A stretch of DNA of 39,844 bases from Ignavibacteriota bacterium (GTDB lineage Bacteria > Bacteroidota > Ignavibacteria > Kapaibacteriales > UBA2268): contig JAGXGG010000011.1 in assembly GCA_024636855.1 (NCBI GenBank), forward strand, positions 1 through 39,844, given 5' to 3'. The notes under the pieces are model-generated. The model saw only the letters and a list, made by a program, of their open reading frames with translations. It searched no databases and had not been told where the DNA came from. Position numbers and translations under genes: made by a program. Of this stretch, positions 9,156-17,990 are shown one piece after another. The stretch's first letter is position 1. Every line of letters begins with the position of its first letter.

Positions 9156-9254
9156 TATTTAGGTAAAAATAGAAAATACTGCTAAAAAATGTAACAGAAT
9201 TGTAAAAATATTGTCATATTAGATATTAATTAGAATATAATTTAAAAAGAATTT

Positions 9255-10985
9255 ATGAAAATGCTACGATTAGTACTATTATTTTTATTTGTAGTGAGTA
9301 TTACTTCGGCACAAGATGCCAAGCAATATGCTGTAATGATAGAAACTAAAATAGATGACACTGGGTTTGCACCTCAAGTAGTACTTAGTTGGCAAAATGA
9401 TACTACTGCTAATAGATATGTGATTTACAAAAGACTATACGAGACTGGAAATTTTGAAAAAATAGCTGAAGTCAGCGGTGGAGCTAATACATTTTCTGAT
9501 TTGGATCCTATGTATGGAAAAATAGTCGAGTACAAAGTTGAAAAAGTATTCAGTGATGATAATCAGTTACTATCAACTTATTCCTACAAAGCATTAGCTT
9601 GGGATGCTAATCTAGTACAAGAAGATTGGAGAACTTTGTTGATATTGGTAGATAATACTCTTGCTTTTCCAATTTCATCTAAACTAGTAATGTATAGAAA
9701 AGAAATCGAAAAACAAGGCTGGAGATCAATTGTCAAATATGTACCGAGAGTAGAATCATTCAATGCGAAAGCTGTTCTTAATAATAAAGAAATGATAAAA
9801 GCGGTATATGAACAAACTCCTAATTTGAAGGCTATCCTTATATTGGGTAGAGTTGCAGTACCTTACTCTGGTAATACTGCCCCCGATGGTCATGGTGACG
9901 ATAACCCATTGCCACACAAAGGAGCTTATCCAGCCGATGTATTCTACGGTGATTTGGATACAAGGGATTGGACCGATAATAAAATAAGCAATGATAAATC
10001 GTCGTTCCCTAGACAACACAACTACATAAATGACGGCAAATGGGACGAGTCGTATATTCCTAATAGAGCAGAAATAGCAGTTGGTAGAGTTGACTTTTTC
10101 GATTTACCTCTCTTCGAAGAAAGTGAAGCCGAATTGATAGTTAATTATCTTCAAAAAGATATTGATTACAGAAGTGGTAATATTAAGGCTGATAATGATG
10201 CTATTCTTTATGATGGGTTTGACTCTAGACAAGCTGGCTACGCTGCCGATGGTTGGAATAATCTAACTGCACTATACGGTAGAGACAATGTAGTAGAAAT
10301 GAGAGTGAGGGAAGAGCTCACTGAAAACTCATATAATATGGTATATGCGAACGCAAATGGTGGAATTGACAATATATATGATGCTATATATTCAGGGGAA
10401 ATAGCAGAAAAAGGTTATAAAGGAATACATAGTATGATCTTCGGTTCGTATAATGTGGATTGGGATTCGGAGAGTAATCTTCTTCGTTCTATTATCGCGT
10501 CTGAGTCAATGGCACTCACATCAGTTTGGGCGACACGACCTTTCTGGACATACTTCAAATTAGGATTAGGCGAGTCCTTCGGTGAGGCATTACTCAGCAC
10601 CCAAAACAATCGCTCCGAATATGTATATCCATCAGTGGTTTATAATGGGGGAGTGCATATAGCTCTAATGGGAGACCCAACGCTTAGTCTGATAAATGAG
10701 TCATTGATTGTATCGGCAAACTATGTTAGAGAAAATAATGAAACTATTGGGATTACAGTTAAATTGAACGAAGGAGTTGAATTATACGGATACATATTAA
10801 TGTCTAGATATAGAGCGCTAAAAACTCAATACTTTGATGAATCAACTAGCCAAGATTTTATGATAATGTTAGATGATATTGAAGATCTTAATAAATATCC
10901 ACCGCACATAATAAGACCAATAATCAAAATTGAGAATAAATCTGGCCGATTCCTTTACTTAGGGAATGGTAAAGTTATACAATGA
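9255..10985 (+). CDS. Secreted gingipain-fold (C25-like) protein lacking cysteine
   Basis: A 576-aa exported protein: signal peptide at 1-19 (ending ITSAQ), a fibronectin type III-like domain at about 38-100, then a region at about 126-480 laid out like peptidase family C25. C25-like cues are an ILILGRV strand (195-200), YPADVFYGDLD (225-235), RAEIAVGRVDFF (271-282) and LMGDPTLSL near 471-479. Where C25 enzymes carry the His-Gly and Cys of the active site, this protein reads IFGSYN and TSVWATRPF. I see no cysteine anywhere in it, so it cannot be a cysteine protease. There is no T9SS tail. The C25 relationship is recognition of layout rather than alignment. It may be a pseudoenzyme with a binding or structural role. 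Confidence 0.6.
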   Translation: MKMLRLVLLFLFVVSITSAQDAKQYAVMIETKIDDTGFAPQVVLSWQNDTTANRYVIYKRLYETGNFEKIAEVSGGANTFSDLDPMYGKIVEYKVEKVFSDDNQLLSTYSYKALAWDANLVQEDWRTLLILVDNTLAFPISSKLVMYRKEIEKQGWRSIVKYVPRVESFNAKAVLNNKEMIKAVYEQTPNLKAILILGRVAVPYSGNTAPDGHGDDNPLPHKGAYPADVFYGDLDTRDWTDNKISNDKSSFPRQHNYINDGKWDESYIPNRAEIAVGRVDFFDLPLFEESEAELIVNYLQKDIDYRSGNIKADNDAILYDGFDSRQAGYAADGWNNLTALYGRDNVVEMRVREELTENSYNMVYANANGGIDNIYDAIYSGEIAEKGYKGIHSMIFGSYNVDWDSESNLLRSIIASESMALTSVWATRPFWTYFKLGLGESFGEALLSTQNNRSEYVYPSVVYNGGVHIALMGDPTLSLINESLIVSANYVRENNETIGITVKLNEGVELYGYILMSRYRALKTQYFDESTSQDFMIMLDDIEDLNKYPPHIIRPIIKIENKSGRFLYLGNGKVIQ

Positions 10986-10987
10986 GT
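10936..10987 (+). repeat. Direct repeat copy 1 (3' end of the C25-like gene)
   Basis: The last coding codons and stop of the C25-like gene recur, ungapped, at 12534-12585, 1598 bp downstream. By hand count 7 of 52 positions differ, and the first 35 positions differ at one. The two copies flank the Asp-box T9SS gene. In each case the repeat ends within a few to some twenty bases of the next gene's start. Confidence 0.85.
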
Positions 10988-11007
10988 GAAATATGAAGGA
11001 ATATAGT

Positions 11008-12498
11008 ATGAAATTAATTCTAATTTTACTGTTTGCAGTAGTACCACTTTCAGCTGAAATTGAAATAGAAGAAGTAGTTAAGTTATTTGAGAATGATGGC
11101 TTTACAACAAGACCAAAACTATACTTGAAGGGAGATAGTATTGTTGTTATCGCTAGAACAAAGCTTAATCAAGATACTACAAGAAAAATAAATATATTCT
11201 TTTCTTCAAATTCAGGTAACACTTGGCAAATCATTACTAATAGATTAGAAAACAGGGAGTATGATATAGATCTAATTAGTGAGTATTTTAATGAACTTGA
11301 TTTCTTATTTGTAACACGTAGAAAAAATGAGAATGACACTACTCTATTCTATATAGATTTTGATGGGGAAAATGTTAGAAAAATAAAATATCCCAAAATA
11401 GGTGATGATCACAGGATTGTATTTCATCCAACAGATCCAGCAGTTCTAGCTTTTCATGTTTTAACAAGTAATCAAATCCATCAAATTTATTCGCACGCCT
11501 TTATTTATTCTATTGATTATGGAAAAACTTGGAAGTACGCATTACCTTATGAAAAAGTCCGTGAAAAATATGGTGAGGATATAGGTGTATTTTGGAGTGT
11601 AAAATATAAATTCAATATACGAAATCCTGAAAAAACAATATTAGAATATGAATGGCATAACATTTTTGGAGCATATTTTGGAATAAATATAATGCTCAAT
11701 ATGTACGATGATTCAATGGAAATCATTGAAGGTTTAATTCCTTCTTCTATTTGTTTTGGATGTATAGAAGAAGACGAATTATTATATAAAACTTCGAAAT
11801 CAGATTCTTTAATTAGGTATAATATTTATACTAAATCGAAACAAGATTATAGCAGAATGGAGCAAACATTACATTTTAATATTGATTCTGTTGAAATGAA
11901 TAATACAGACAACTACGAACAAAATTTTGATTTTAAGAAATTAGAATATAACTCAAAGAATCCCAATCATCAATTACTATTAATAGAGCATAAGGAATTT
12001 GACAGAGACAAAACGCCTAAATATAGTTTTATAAATCAATATTTATTTCAAACTTTTGATGCAGGTTATACATGGGAGCTTGTATTAACAAATTTCGATA
12101 AATACAATTTAATTTCAGCTTATCGTATAAATTCAGAAGATCTTAGCCTTTGGATAATAAAAGGAAAAGTAGAAACCCCTAATCCTAATAGTGTCTATTC
12201 CAGAGCAGCTCTTTATAGGTCAAAAAGACCGCTAACATCAGTTGAGCAAACCTCAAGCAAGAACATAAATGCTTATTTTAATAACAATCAACTTGTAATA
12301 GAGAGCGATGATTTCTACAATGATGTTGAGATAGGTATTTATACTATGGATGGTAAGACAATCATCAAATCCCAAAGAAATATAGAGCAAGGCAGTAATA
12401 CCATTCAATTGGATAATCAGATAAGTGGATTGGTATTAGTATCAATTAAATCAGAGAAACTTGAAAGTCAAATATTCAAGTTGATTAGAGTAGACTAG
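11008..12498 (+). CDS. Secreted Asp-box (BNR-like) protein with T9SS sorting tail
   Basis: A 496-aa exported protein of unknown exact role. A signal peptide occupies residues 1-16. Three Asp-box-like motifs (S-x-D-x-G-x-T-W type) are spread through it: SSNSGNTW, SIDYGKTW and TFDAGYTW, as in sialidase or sortilin-type beta-propellers, where they are structural and not catalytic. The last 80 or so residues look like a T9SS type A sorting domain: a VEIGIYTMDGK strand, an N.IQLD strand and a final basic SQIFKLIRVD, but without the common PNP motif. I prefer the ATG at 11008, which has AAGGA 7 nt upstream and puts the signal peptide at the N-terminus; an in-frame ATG at 10993 would add five residues. 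Confidence 0.7.
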   Translation: MKLILILLFAVVPLSAEIEIEEVVKLFENDGFTTRPKLYLKGDSIVVIARTKLNQDTTRKINIFFSSNSGNTWQIITNRLENREYDIDLISEYFNELDFLFVTRRKNENDTTLFYIDFDGENVRKIKYPKIGDDHRIVFHPTDPAVLAFHVLTSNQIHQIYSHAFIYSIDYGKTWKYALPYEKVREKYGEDIGVFWSVKYKFNIRNPEKTILEYEWHNIFGAYFGINIMLNMYDDSMEIIEGLIPSSICFGCIEEDELLYKTSKSDSLIRYNIYTKSKQDYSRMEQTLHFNIDSVEMNNTDNYEQNFDFKKLEYNSKNPNHQLLLIEHKEFDRDKTPKYSFINQYLFQTFDAGYTWELVLTNFDKYNLISAYRINSEDLSLWIIKGKVETPNPNSVYSRAALYRSKRPLTSVEQTSSKNINAYFNNNQLVIESDDFYNDVEIGIYTMDGKTIIKSQRNIEQGSNTIQLDNQISGLVLVSIKSEKLESQIFKLIRVD

Positions 12499-12533
12499 GA
12501 TCCCAAAAAGTTTTAGTCATTAACAATATTAAT

Positions 12534-12585
12534 ATAAATCTGGCCGCTTCCTTTACTTAGGGAATGGTGTGTATATAGAATGAGT
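12534..12585 (+). pseudogene. Gene-end remnant of a second C25-like paralogue
   Basis: In frame this reads KSGRFLYLGNGVYIE then TGA, against KSGRFLYLGNGKVIQ then TGA at the end of the intact gene. Reading frame and stop are kept, while only the tail of the gene survives. The simplest reading is a former tandem copy lost by deletion; duplication of a small segment carrying translation signals is the alternative. Confidence 0.6.
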
Positions 12586-12600
12586 AGAGAGGGAAGGTAA

Positions 12601-13347
12601 ATGAATATTTTAATGATGGGTATAACGATAGTTTTTTTATTAAATCTAAATAGTATTTATTCGCAGGTTAATGAATTGAGTGATTATTCGAGTAGTGTCT
12701 CATTTGAAAATTCTATTGGTTTTAGTGGTAATTTGACATTTCTAACAATGAATGATTTACGGCCAAATAAAACTGAAAATAAAGTTTCTTACAATAGTAT
12801 TAGTTTGATAGGAAACTCAAAAATTATAATTAATGGTGGAAACATTATTAATGTTAGATTATCCCTAAATTATAGCCCTTATACTTTGTCAAATTTATCG
12901 CTAGGGAACTACACTTTTCGGAATAATAATACAGATGAAATTAAAATATTGCCCTTATCAGGCATACTTGAAAATGAAAATATAAGTCTTGTTTTAGGTT
13001 TAGGTTCAGAAATAAGATTATATAAATCTATATTTCTACGTGGTCATATCCTTCAACTTGAAACTGTTTATAATAATAAGTTAAACTTGAATTTAGATAG
13101 TGACTATTCAGGATATACAGGGTACAATACTGAGAAAGAAAGAATAGAAAATGTTGAAATTTTCAATTGTAATAATGAGATTGATCTTTTAGTAAGTTTT
13201 GGAGCATCATTATTCTATAGTTTTGAGACTAATAAAGCATTAGTTACAAAAATAGATATTGAGCTGGGTGTGTTGCTAAAAACATTTCAATATGAAGAAT
13301 TTGACCATGTATCTCAGATTCAACTTTCATTACTTTTATTCAACTAA
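12601..13347 (+). CDS. Secreted protein of unknown function, possible small barrel
   Basis: A 248-aa protein I do not recognise. It has an N-terminal hydrophobic stretch (residues 3-17) followed by IYSQV, fitting a signal peptide. The mature part is rich in Asn, Ser and Leu, with alternating hydrophobic and polar residues (for instance ISLVLGLGSEIRLY and DLLVSFGASLFYSF), and ends in strands with a near-terminal aromatic (LLLFN). That pattern suggests an outer-membrane or extracellular beta protein, perhaps a barrel of about 8-10 strands. No T9SS tail is evident. A strong GGGAAGG ribosome-binding site stands 4 nt before the ATG. It follows the C25-like remnant by 15 bp, so it may once have been an operon partner of that lost gene. 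Confidence 0.6.
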   Translation: MNILMMGITIVFLLNLNSIYSQVNELSDYSSSVSFENSIGFSGNLTFLTMNDLRPNKTENKVSYNSISLIGNSKIIINGGNIINVRLSLNYSPYTLSNLSLGNYTFRNNNTDEIKILPLSGILENENISLVLGLGSEIRLYKSIFLRGHILQLETVYNNKLNLNLDSDYSGYTGYNTEKERIENVEIFNCNNEIDLLVSFGASLFYSFETNKALVTKIDIELGVLLKTFQYEEFDHVSQIQLSLLLFN

Positions 13348-13420
13348 AGGTAGAACAGATTCTGTGAGCTCCTCTGCTGCCTTTAATGGCACAAGCTATA
13401 AAGCATGGTCAGCTGTATTG

Positions 13421-13440
13421 CCGTTGGCTTCAGCCAACGG
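13421..13440. repeat. REP-like palindrome 1
   Basis: Nine-base arms CCGTTGGCT and AGCCAACGG with a 2-nt centre. There is no T-run, so it is not a typical terminator despite lying 74 bp after the 248-aa gene. Confidence 0.75.
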
Positions 13441-13467
13441 ATAACTTGTATATCACCTACCCACTTA

Positions 13468-13479
13468 GGACTTTAGTCC
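13468..13479. repeat. REP-like palindrome 2
   Basis: GGACT/TT/AGTCC, a short hairpin of the 'xxACTTTAGTxx' kind often seen as dispersed palindromes in bacterial intergenic DNA. Confidence 0.55.
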
Positions 13480-13488
13480 CATTTTATT

Positions 13489-13506
13489 CAACTCCTAGCG
13501 GAGTTG
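13489..13506 (+). repeat. REP-like palindrome 3, possibly a terminator
   Basis: Arms CAACTCC and GGAGTTG with loop TAGC, followed by TTTTGTTATT on the plus strand. Of the cluster this is the best candidate to end transcription of the 248-aa gene. It shares the AACTCC/GGAGTT core with palindrome 4. Confidence 0.6.
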
Positions 13507-13542
13507 TTTTGTTATTATTCGATGTCAGTTGCTACTAATATT

Positions 13543-13559
13543 GAACTCCTATGGAGTTC
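13543..13559. repeat. REP-like palindrome 4
   Basis: Arms GAACTCC and GGAGTTC with loop TAT. It has the same six-base core as palindrome 3 but a different loop and outer pair, where the outer base change is compensated on both arms. Confidence 0.7.
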
Positions 13560-13625
13560 TCCTGGACTCTTCTAACGCCTGCGGCATTATCAGAGTGACG
13601 TCTTTACTTGGGTTTGGTAGATTTG

Positions 13626-13646
13626 GAGACGTATTCAATACGTCTC
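13626..13646. repeat. REP-like palindrome 5
   Basis: Arms GAGACGTAT and ATACGTCTC with loop TCA, the strongest stem of the cluster. It lies 76 bp beyond the stop of the DUF5686 gene on the minus strand and has no T-run there. Confidence 0.75.
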
Positions 13647-13721
13647 TACTATTTCTATTACAAATTAATAATCAGTGCAATCCATAAATCCGTTTAATCA
13701 GTGATTCAGAAATTCATCACT

Positions 13722-16067
13722 CTACTCAAACAACGGCGAAGATACATTGATGCCGAAACCAAAGTTCCCTTTACCCAATTCACCTATTCCCCAACGGAAG
13801 CCAGCTTCGAGTTGAATAAGAGGGCTGATGAAAGTGGGGATTTTCGTAATATTGAACCCGACTTCATTGTAGAATTTATCGCTTGTTCCACTATATAGTT
13901 TGTATTCATCTTGCTTGTAGTAACCTGCAGAATAATTAAGTTCCAAACCCAATCCTCGACCACGATACTTGGGTAAGCCAGCTGCTCTCCAAAGAAAATC
14001 AGATAGGTCTAAACCAGTATGCAATTCGAGAAATTCAGAACCACCAAATCGTGTATAATCCGGCGAAAGGAATCTATCTTTGATTTTGAAAACAACTATT
14101 TGAGTATTCATTCGGTAGAGTAAATGAGCTGGCATATCATTTGAAATTCCACTTTTTACGGTTGCGTATATATTCCCCGGTTCAAAACCTGTACTAATGA
14201 TTGGTACAGCTGTTCCTAACTCACCAAAAAAGTAGTTATAACCTTTATCAGAAGTGAGATTCTTTCCAGTTTGATATTCTGCACGCATCTGATATTCCCA
14301 TCTATTGTACTTTACATTACCACCATTGTTATACTTTGCTGCTAATCCATATTGCTCATATCGTCCTTCATTTATTATTCTGTTTTCACGCCATTGGTAT
14401 TGTGAGAATAATTTAGGATTATTATTTGGGATATTGCTTATCAGTTCATTTCTATAACTAGCTCGGACAGTTAGATTATCATATTTGAAATTCAAACCTC
14501 CATCTATTCTATCAGCTAAATACCAATCATAGTAATCCCTAACAAAAAGTGAAGTAATGGAAGATAGTAATAAATCAGAATTATTATTCACTGAAAGGGG
14601 ATAGGTGTTTCTTTCAAATCCGATATCAGCTTGTAGAAAATCAAACAATCTTGATTTAGCTTTTGCCCCAAAGTACCAATTATCAGATGTAATAGCATAA
14701 GCTCCAAAGAACTCAGGATTGAAATAGCGACTAATTTCAATTTTTGGCGATAGCCCTAATGTAAATCCATCCACTCTATTCAAACGGAAATAAGGAGAAT
14801 AATCAAATTTAAAGCTACCCTCTTTAGTACTATCTTTTGCTGCAAACTCTTTAGCTAAAGAATCTGTTTTATCATATATTTCCCTTTCTTTATCAGTAGT
14901 GCTAATAAGTGAACTATTTGCCCAAAAATCTGATGTCGCACTGTCAGCATCTGGTGCCGCTATTACCCTTTTCTCAGGATTATTATAAATAGAATCAGGC
15001 AAAGGTTGATTTATTTTCAAATCTTCTACCACAGTCATCGCACTTGCTGTAGCAGTGAAATCAAACATACCTGCTAGTATTTCTATTTTAAGTTGACCAG
15101 TAGTATTCAGTAATGTCGGATACCAATAATCTGAGTTCATCTTCTCGAATTTCTCTTCGAATTCTATGTTTGAAATGAACTCTATTAAATCGTCGCTAGT
15201 TGGCTTAGCTTTGATATATGTTAGTTCGTAGCTGTCTTCTAGTATGCTCATAGTCCCTAAAAAGCCAGGGTATATGTTGCTAATGGATTTGAAATCTATT
15301 ACGTATATAAACTTGTCGTCATATAATTCACGAGAGACTAATTTGAACTCATATTCTCCTAGCGCATCCTCGCTTAGTGGGCTGGTAAATCGTGTGTTAT
15401 TAATAGCAATTTCATCAGCATAGAAATTCACAAATGAAGATAGTGAAATAAGATTATATTCAGGTTTGAAATTAGCAGTATTCCTACGTTTAAGTATAAC
15501 ATCTTTTGAAAGCTGTTTGTCGAAATCTTTATAGCTTTTGGAGTATGTCTCAGCAATAATATTCTCCCACAAATCTCTCTCAAGTTCCTTGTCTTCAGTA
15601 CCGGGAAGTGGATTTTGAAACTCATATAGCTCACCACCTAATTCCACTTTCACTTTTGAGAAAAGAGTTTGCTCTACAGTTTTGATTTTCTTTTGATTGG
15701 CTTCTTTATTAGTAACTGCTCGCTTTATTATTTCTTCTACACTTATTTCGTCAGTTACAGTAGCTTCAGACATTTTCACACTTTCAGGTATTAGCTTAAC
15801 ATTTAAATTAGTTTCCGTCGAAAATGTTATTGTCTCACTCTGATACCCAATAGCAGTAAACTTGAGTTTATCTCCTTTGTTCACACCTGGTAATTTGAAT
15901 ATACCATCTCTATTAGCATAAGTACCTTTGCTAGAACCGACTAACCGTACTGATGCAGACACAACGGGTTCTTTAGTTTTGGAATCTACTACACGACCAG
16001 TTATAATATCAGCAGTAGATATACTAAAAGAAAAAAGTAGAATTATAATAATTAAAGTTGATTTCAT
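13722..16067 (-). CDS. DUF5686 / carboxypeptidase-regulatory-like domain protein
   Basis: A 781-aa exported protein with signal peptide at 1-19. Residues of about 20-100 form a carboxypeptidase D regulatory-like beta-sandwich (ITGRVVDSKTKEPVVSASV, then a Gly-Tyr-Gln motif), the module common on TonB-dependent and other outer-membrane proteins of Bacteroidota. The remainder matches the DUF5686 type: a soluble middle region and a C-terminal half rich in amphipathic strands (about 420-781) that should form an outer-membrane barrel. Function of this family is unknown. I start it at the ATG at 16065-16067; the longer frame needs a TTG. It is 56 bp downstream of fhs and may be read through from it. 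Confidence 0.75.
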   Translation of the reverse strand: MKSTLIIIILLFSFSISTADIITGRVVDSKTKEPVVSASVRLVGSSKGTYANRDGIFKLPGVNKGDKLKFTAIGYQSETITFSTETNLNVKLIPESVKMSEATVTDEISVEEIIKRAVTNKEANQKKIKTVEQTLFSKVKVELGGELYEFQNPLPGTEDKELERDLWENIIAETYSKSYKDFDKQLSKDVILKRRNTANFKPEYNLISLSSFVNFYADEIAINNTRFTSPLSEDALGEYEFKLVSRELYDDKFIYVIDFKSISNIYPGFLGTMSILEDSYELTYIKAKPTSDDLIEFISNIEFEEKFEKMNSDYWYPTLLNTTGQLKIEILAGMFDFTATASAMTVVEDLKINQPLPDSIYNNPEKRVIAAPDADSATSDFWANSSLISTTDKEREIYDKTDSLAKEFAAKDSTKEGSFKFDYSPYFRLNRVDGFTLGLSPKIEISRYFNPEFFGAYAITSDNWYFGAKAKSRLFDFLQADIGFERNTYPLSVNNNSDLLLSSITSLFVRDYYDWYLADRIDGGLNFKYDNLTVRASYRNELISNIPNNNPKLFSQYQWRENRIINEGRYEQYGLAAKYNNGGNVKYNRWEYQMRAEYQTGKNLTSDKGYNYFFGELGTAVPIISTGFEPGNIYATVKSGISNDMPAHLLYRMNTQIVVFKIKDRFLSPDYTRFGGSEFLELHTGLDLSDFLWRAAGLPKYRGRGLGLELNYSAGYYKQDEYKLYSGTSDKFYNEVGFNITKIPTFISPLIQLEAGFRWGIGELGKGNFGFGINVSSPLFE

Positions 16068-16123
16068 AATCTGGTGCAACTAGTTGAAAAAATAAATAAG
16101 AGAAATATTATTAATAGTTTAAC

Positions 16124-17851
16124 TCAATGCTCTAAACCAGTAATCTTACCAGTTTCAGTATCCACATCTATATCCATAAATGATGGTTGAGTAGCAAGCC
16201 CTGGCATAGTGCTTATACTACCAGTCAATGGATACAAGAAACCAGCGCCAACACTAGCTCTCACTTCCGAAATTGGAACAGTAAAGCCAGTTGGAACACC
16301 TTTCAGTCTTGCGTCGTGACTAAGACTAAGCGGCGTTTTCGCCATACAAATTGGAATTTTGTCGAATCCTAACCTAGTGAAATCTTCAATTTGTTTTTCG
16401 GCTTTCTCTGAATATTCTACTCCACTGGCACCATACATTTCCTTAGCTATAGTTTCGATTTTTGCTTTAATAGGAATATCTAATTCGTATAGATAGTTGA
16501 AATTTGAGCCAACTTCAGCTGCTTTGATTACAGCTTCAGCTAGGTTCGAAGCACCTATGCCGCCCTCACTAAAGTGAGTAGTCCCAACTGCATCTAGTGC
16601 ACCATTTTCAATTGAATACTTACGAATCATTTCTACTTCTGCAGCTGTATCTTCTGGGAATTGGTTAATTGCAACTACTACCGAAACTCCATATTTCCTT
16701 GCATTGTTGATGTGAGCCCCTAAATTAGCTAAACCTTTTTCTAATAATTCTAAATTCTCAGACGTATAAACTGGATCAAGTTTACCAGGAGTTACTGCTG
16801 GCCCACCACCGTGTAGTTTCAATGCTCTAACCGTAGCAACCATAACCACCGCATCCGGAGATAAACCAGAATATCTACACTTGATATTGAAGAACTTTTC
16901 CATTCCCATATCTGCTGCAAACCCAGCTTCTGTAATTACATAATCAGCTAATTTTAGAGCAATCTTATCTGCAATAATCGAAGAATTTCCGTGAGCGATA
17001 TTGGCAAAAGGACCTGTGTGTACAAATACTGGCTGCCCTTCTAATGTCTGCACCAAAGTTGGCTTGATAGCATCGATAAGCAATGCTGTAACTGCTCCAG
17101 CTACTCGTAGGTCTTCTAGAGTGATTGGTTCACCAGATTTTGATAGTGCTATAACAGCTCGACCGATTCTAGTTCTTAGGTCTTTCAAATCTGTAGCAAG
17201 TGCCAAAATAGCCATCAACTCACTAGCTACGGTCAAATCGAAAAGTGTATTTCTTGGGAATATATCACTCGGCTTGCCATCTCTTGCTTCTGTATCGTCT
17301 AATCCGATATTAATATTTCGCAAAGAACGGTCGCAAACATCTACGACTCGGTTCCAGATAATTGTGCTCGGGTCAACGTCTAATCTTTTATTTATACCAC
17401 GCGATTTCAAAGCTTCGTCATCTTGTCTTGTTTCGTGCCACATACGAGTATCGAGTGCTGCCATAGCTAGGTTGTGAGCTGCTCCTATAGCGTGAATATC
17501 ACCAGTTAGACCTAGGTTTATCTCATCAACTGGTATAGCCAAGCTTTTTCCACCACCAGCTCCACCACCCTTGATATTAAAGGTAGGTGCCATACTTGGC
17601 TGTCTGATGCAAGCAATAACGTTTTTATTATGTGCTGTACCGAAAGCTTGTGTTAACCCCAATAATGTAGTCGTTTTACCTTCACCTAGAGGTGTAGGAG
17701 TAATAGCAGTTACAAGTATATACTTTCCGTTCTTTTCATTTTCTAATCTTTTGTTTATTTCTAACTTAATCTTTGCTTTTGTATTACCATATAATTCCAA
17801 TTCATCTTCATGGATCCCAGCTTTTTTTGCTATATCTTTAATATCTTTCAT
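16124..17851 (-). CDS. fhs: Formate--tetrahydrofolate ligase
   Basis: Joins formate to tetrahydrofolate with ATP, giving 10-formyl-THF for purine and formyl-methionine synthesis. The 575-aa protein has the family P-loop TPLGEGKTT at residues 53-61, the IRQPSMAPTFNIKGGGAGGG block shortly after, and the GLTGDIHAIGAAHNL motif. It ends with GSISTMPGLATQPSFMDIDVD, also typical. Length is slightly above the usual of about 555. It is transcribed away from the metal permease gene; the 139-bp spacer should hold both promoters. No other folate gene is next to it. Confidence 0.97.
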   Translation of the reverse strand: MKDIKDIAKKAGIHEDELELYGNTKAKIKLEINKRLENEKNGKYILVTAITPTPLGEGKTTTLLGLTQAFGTAHNKNVIACIRQPSMAPTFNIKGGGAGGGKSLAIPVDEINLGLTGDIHAIGAAHNLAMAALDTRMWHETRQDDEALKSRGINKRLDVDPSTIIWNRVVDVCDRSLRNINIGLDDTEARDGKPSDIFPRNTLFDLTVASELMAILALATDLKDLRTRIGRAVIALSKSGEPITLEDLRVAGAVTALLIDAIKPTLVQTLEGQPVFVHTGPFANIAHGNSSIIADKIALKLADYVITEAGFAADMGMEKFFNIKCRYSGLSPDAVVMVATVRALKLHGGGPAVTPGKLDPVYTSENLELLEKGLANLGAHINNARKYGVSVVVAINQFPEDTAAEVEMIRKYSIENGALDAVGTTHFSEGGIGASNLAEAVIKAAEVGSNFNYLYELDIPIKAKIETIAKEMYGASGVEYSEKAEKQIEDFTRLGFDKIPICMAKTPLSLSHDARLKGVPTGFTVPISEVRASVGAGFLYPLTGSISTMPGLATQPSFMDIDVDTETGKITGLEH

Positions 17852-17990
17852 TTAATTGGTTCTCTTTTTTCATAATTTGAACTTACAATATAATAATATT
17901 GATATTCAAAGCCATCATTATTCTGAGTTTAGAATTCTGATAATAGAGATTCAATTGAAACGTTTATGCGTTAATAATTAAATAGAAATT

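Larger units (their letters stand above)
13348..13721. other. Gene-free 374-bp gap packed with short palindromes
   Basis: Between two converging genes lie five perfect hairpins of different sequence, and a sixth imperfect one at 13573-13589, within about 230 bp. Near 13670-13711 a degenerate repetitive tract contains AATCAGTG twice, 26 bp apart. No start codon with a ribosome-binding site and coding-like frame was seen. It resembles a landing zone for REP-type palindromic elements. Confidence 0.75.

Noticed and set aside
9211-9241. Promoter-like TTGTCA and TATAAT boxes before the C25-like gene
   Set aside because: Spacing is 19 bp, and the -10 box ends only 13 bp before the ATG, leaving almost no leader. 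In DNA this AT-rich, such matches arise by chance.
9255-10985. PorU, the T9SS sortase, for the C25-like gene
   Set aside because: PorU is much longer and keeps its catalytic cysteine; this protein has none and lacks a sorting tail.
13348-13721. CRISPR array
   Set aside because: The palindromes differ in sequence and spacing, and there are no regular repeat-spacer units or cas genes.
13701-13898. 65-codon plus-strand frame at the end of the DUF5686 gene
   Set aside because: Mostly antisense to the barrel-coding 3' end; no ribosome-binding site and no recognisable protein features.
17001-17477. 158-codon plus-strand open frame inside fhs
   Set aside because: It lies antisense within the strongly conserved fhs gene, and its composition (Ser/Thr/Ile-rich, no domain) is that of a shadow frame. 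The same holds for the other long antisense frames, for example 30803-31132 in nuoL and 25989-26348 in maeB.
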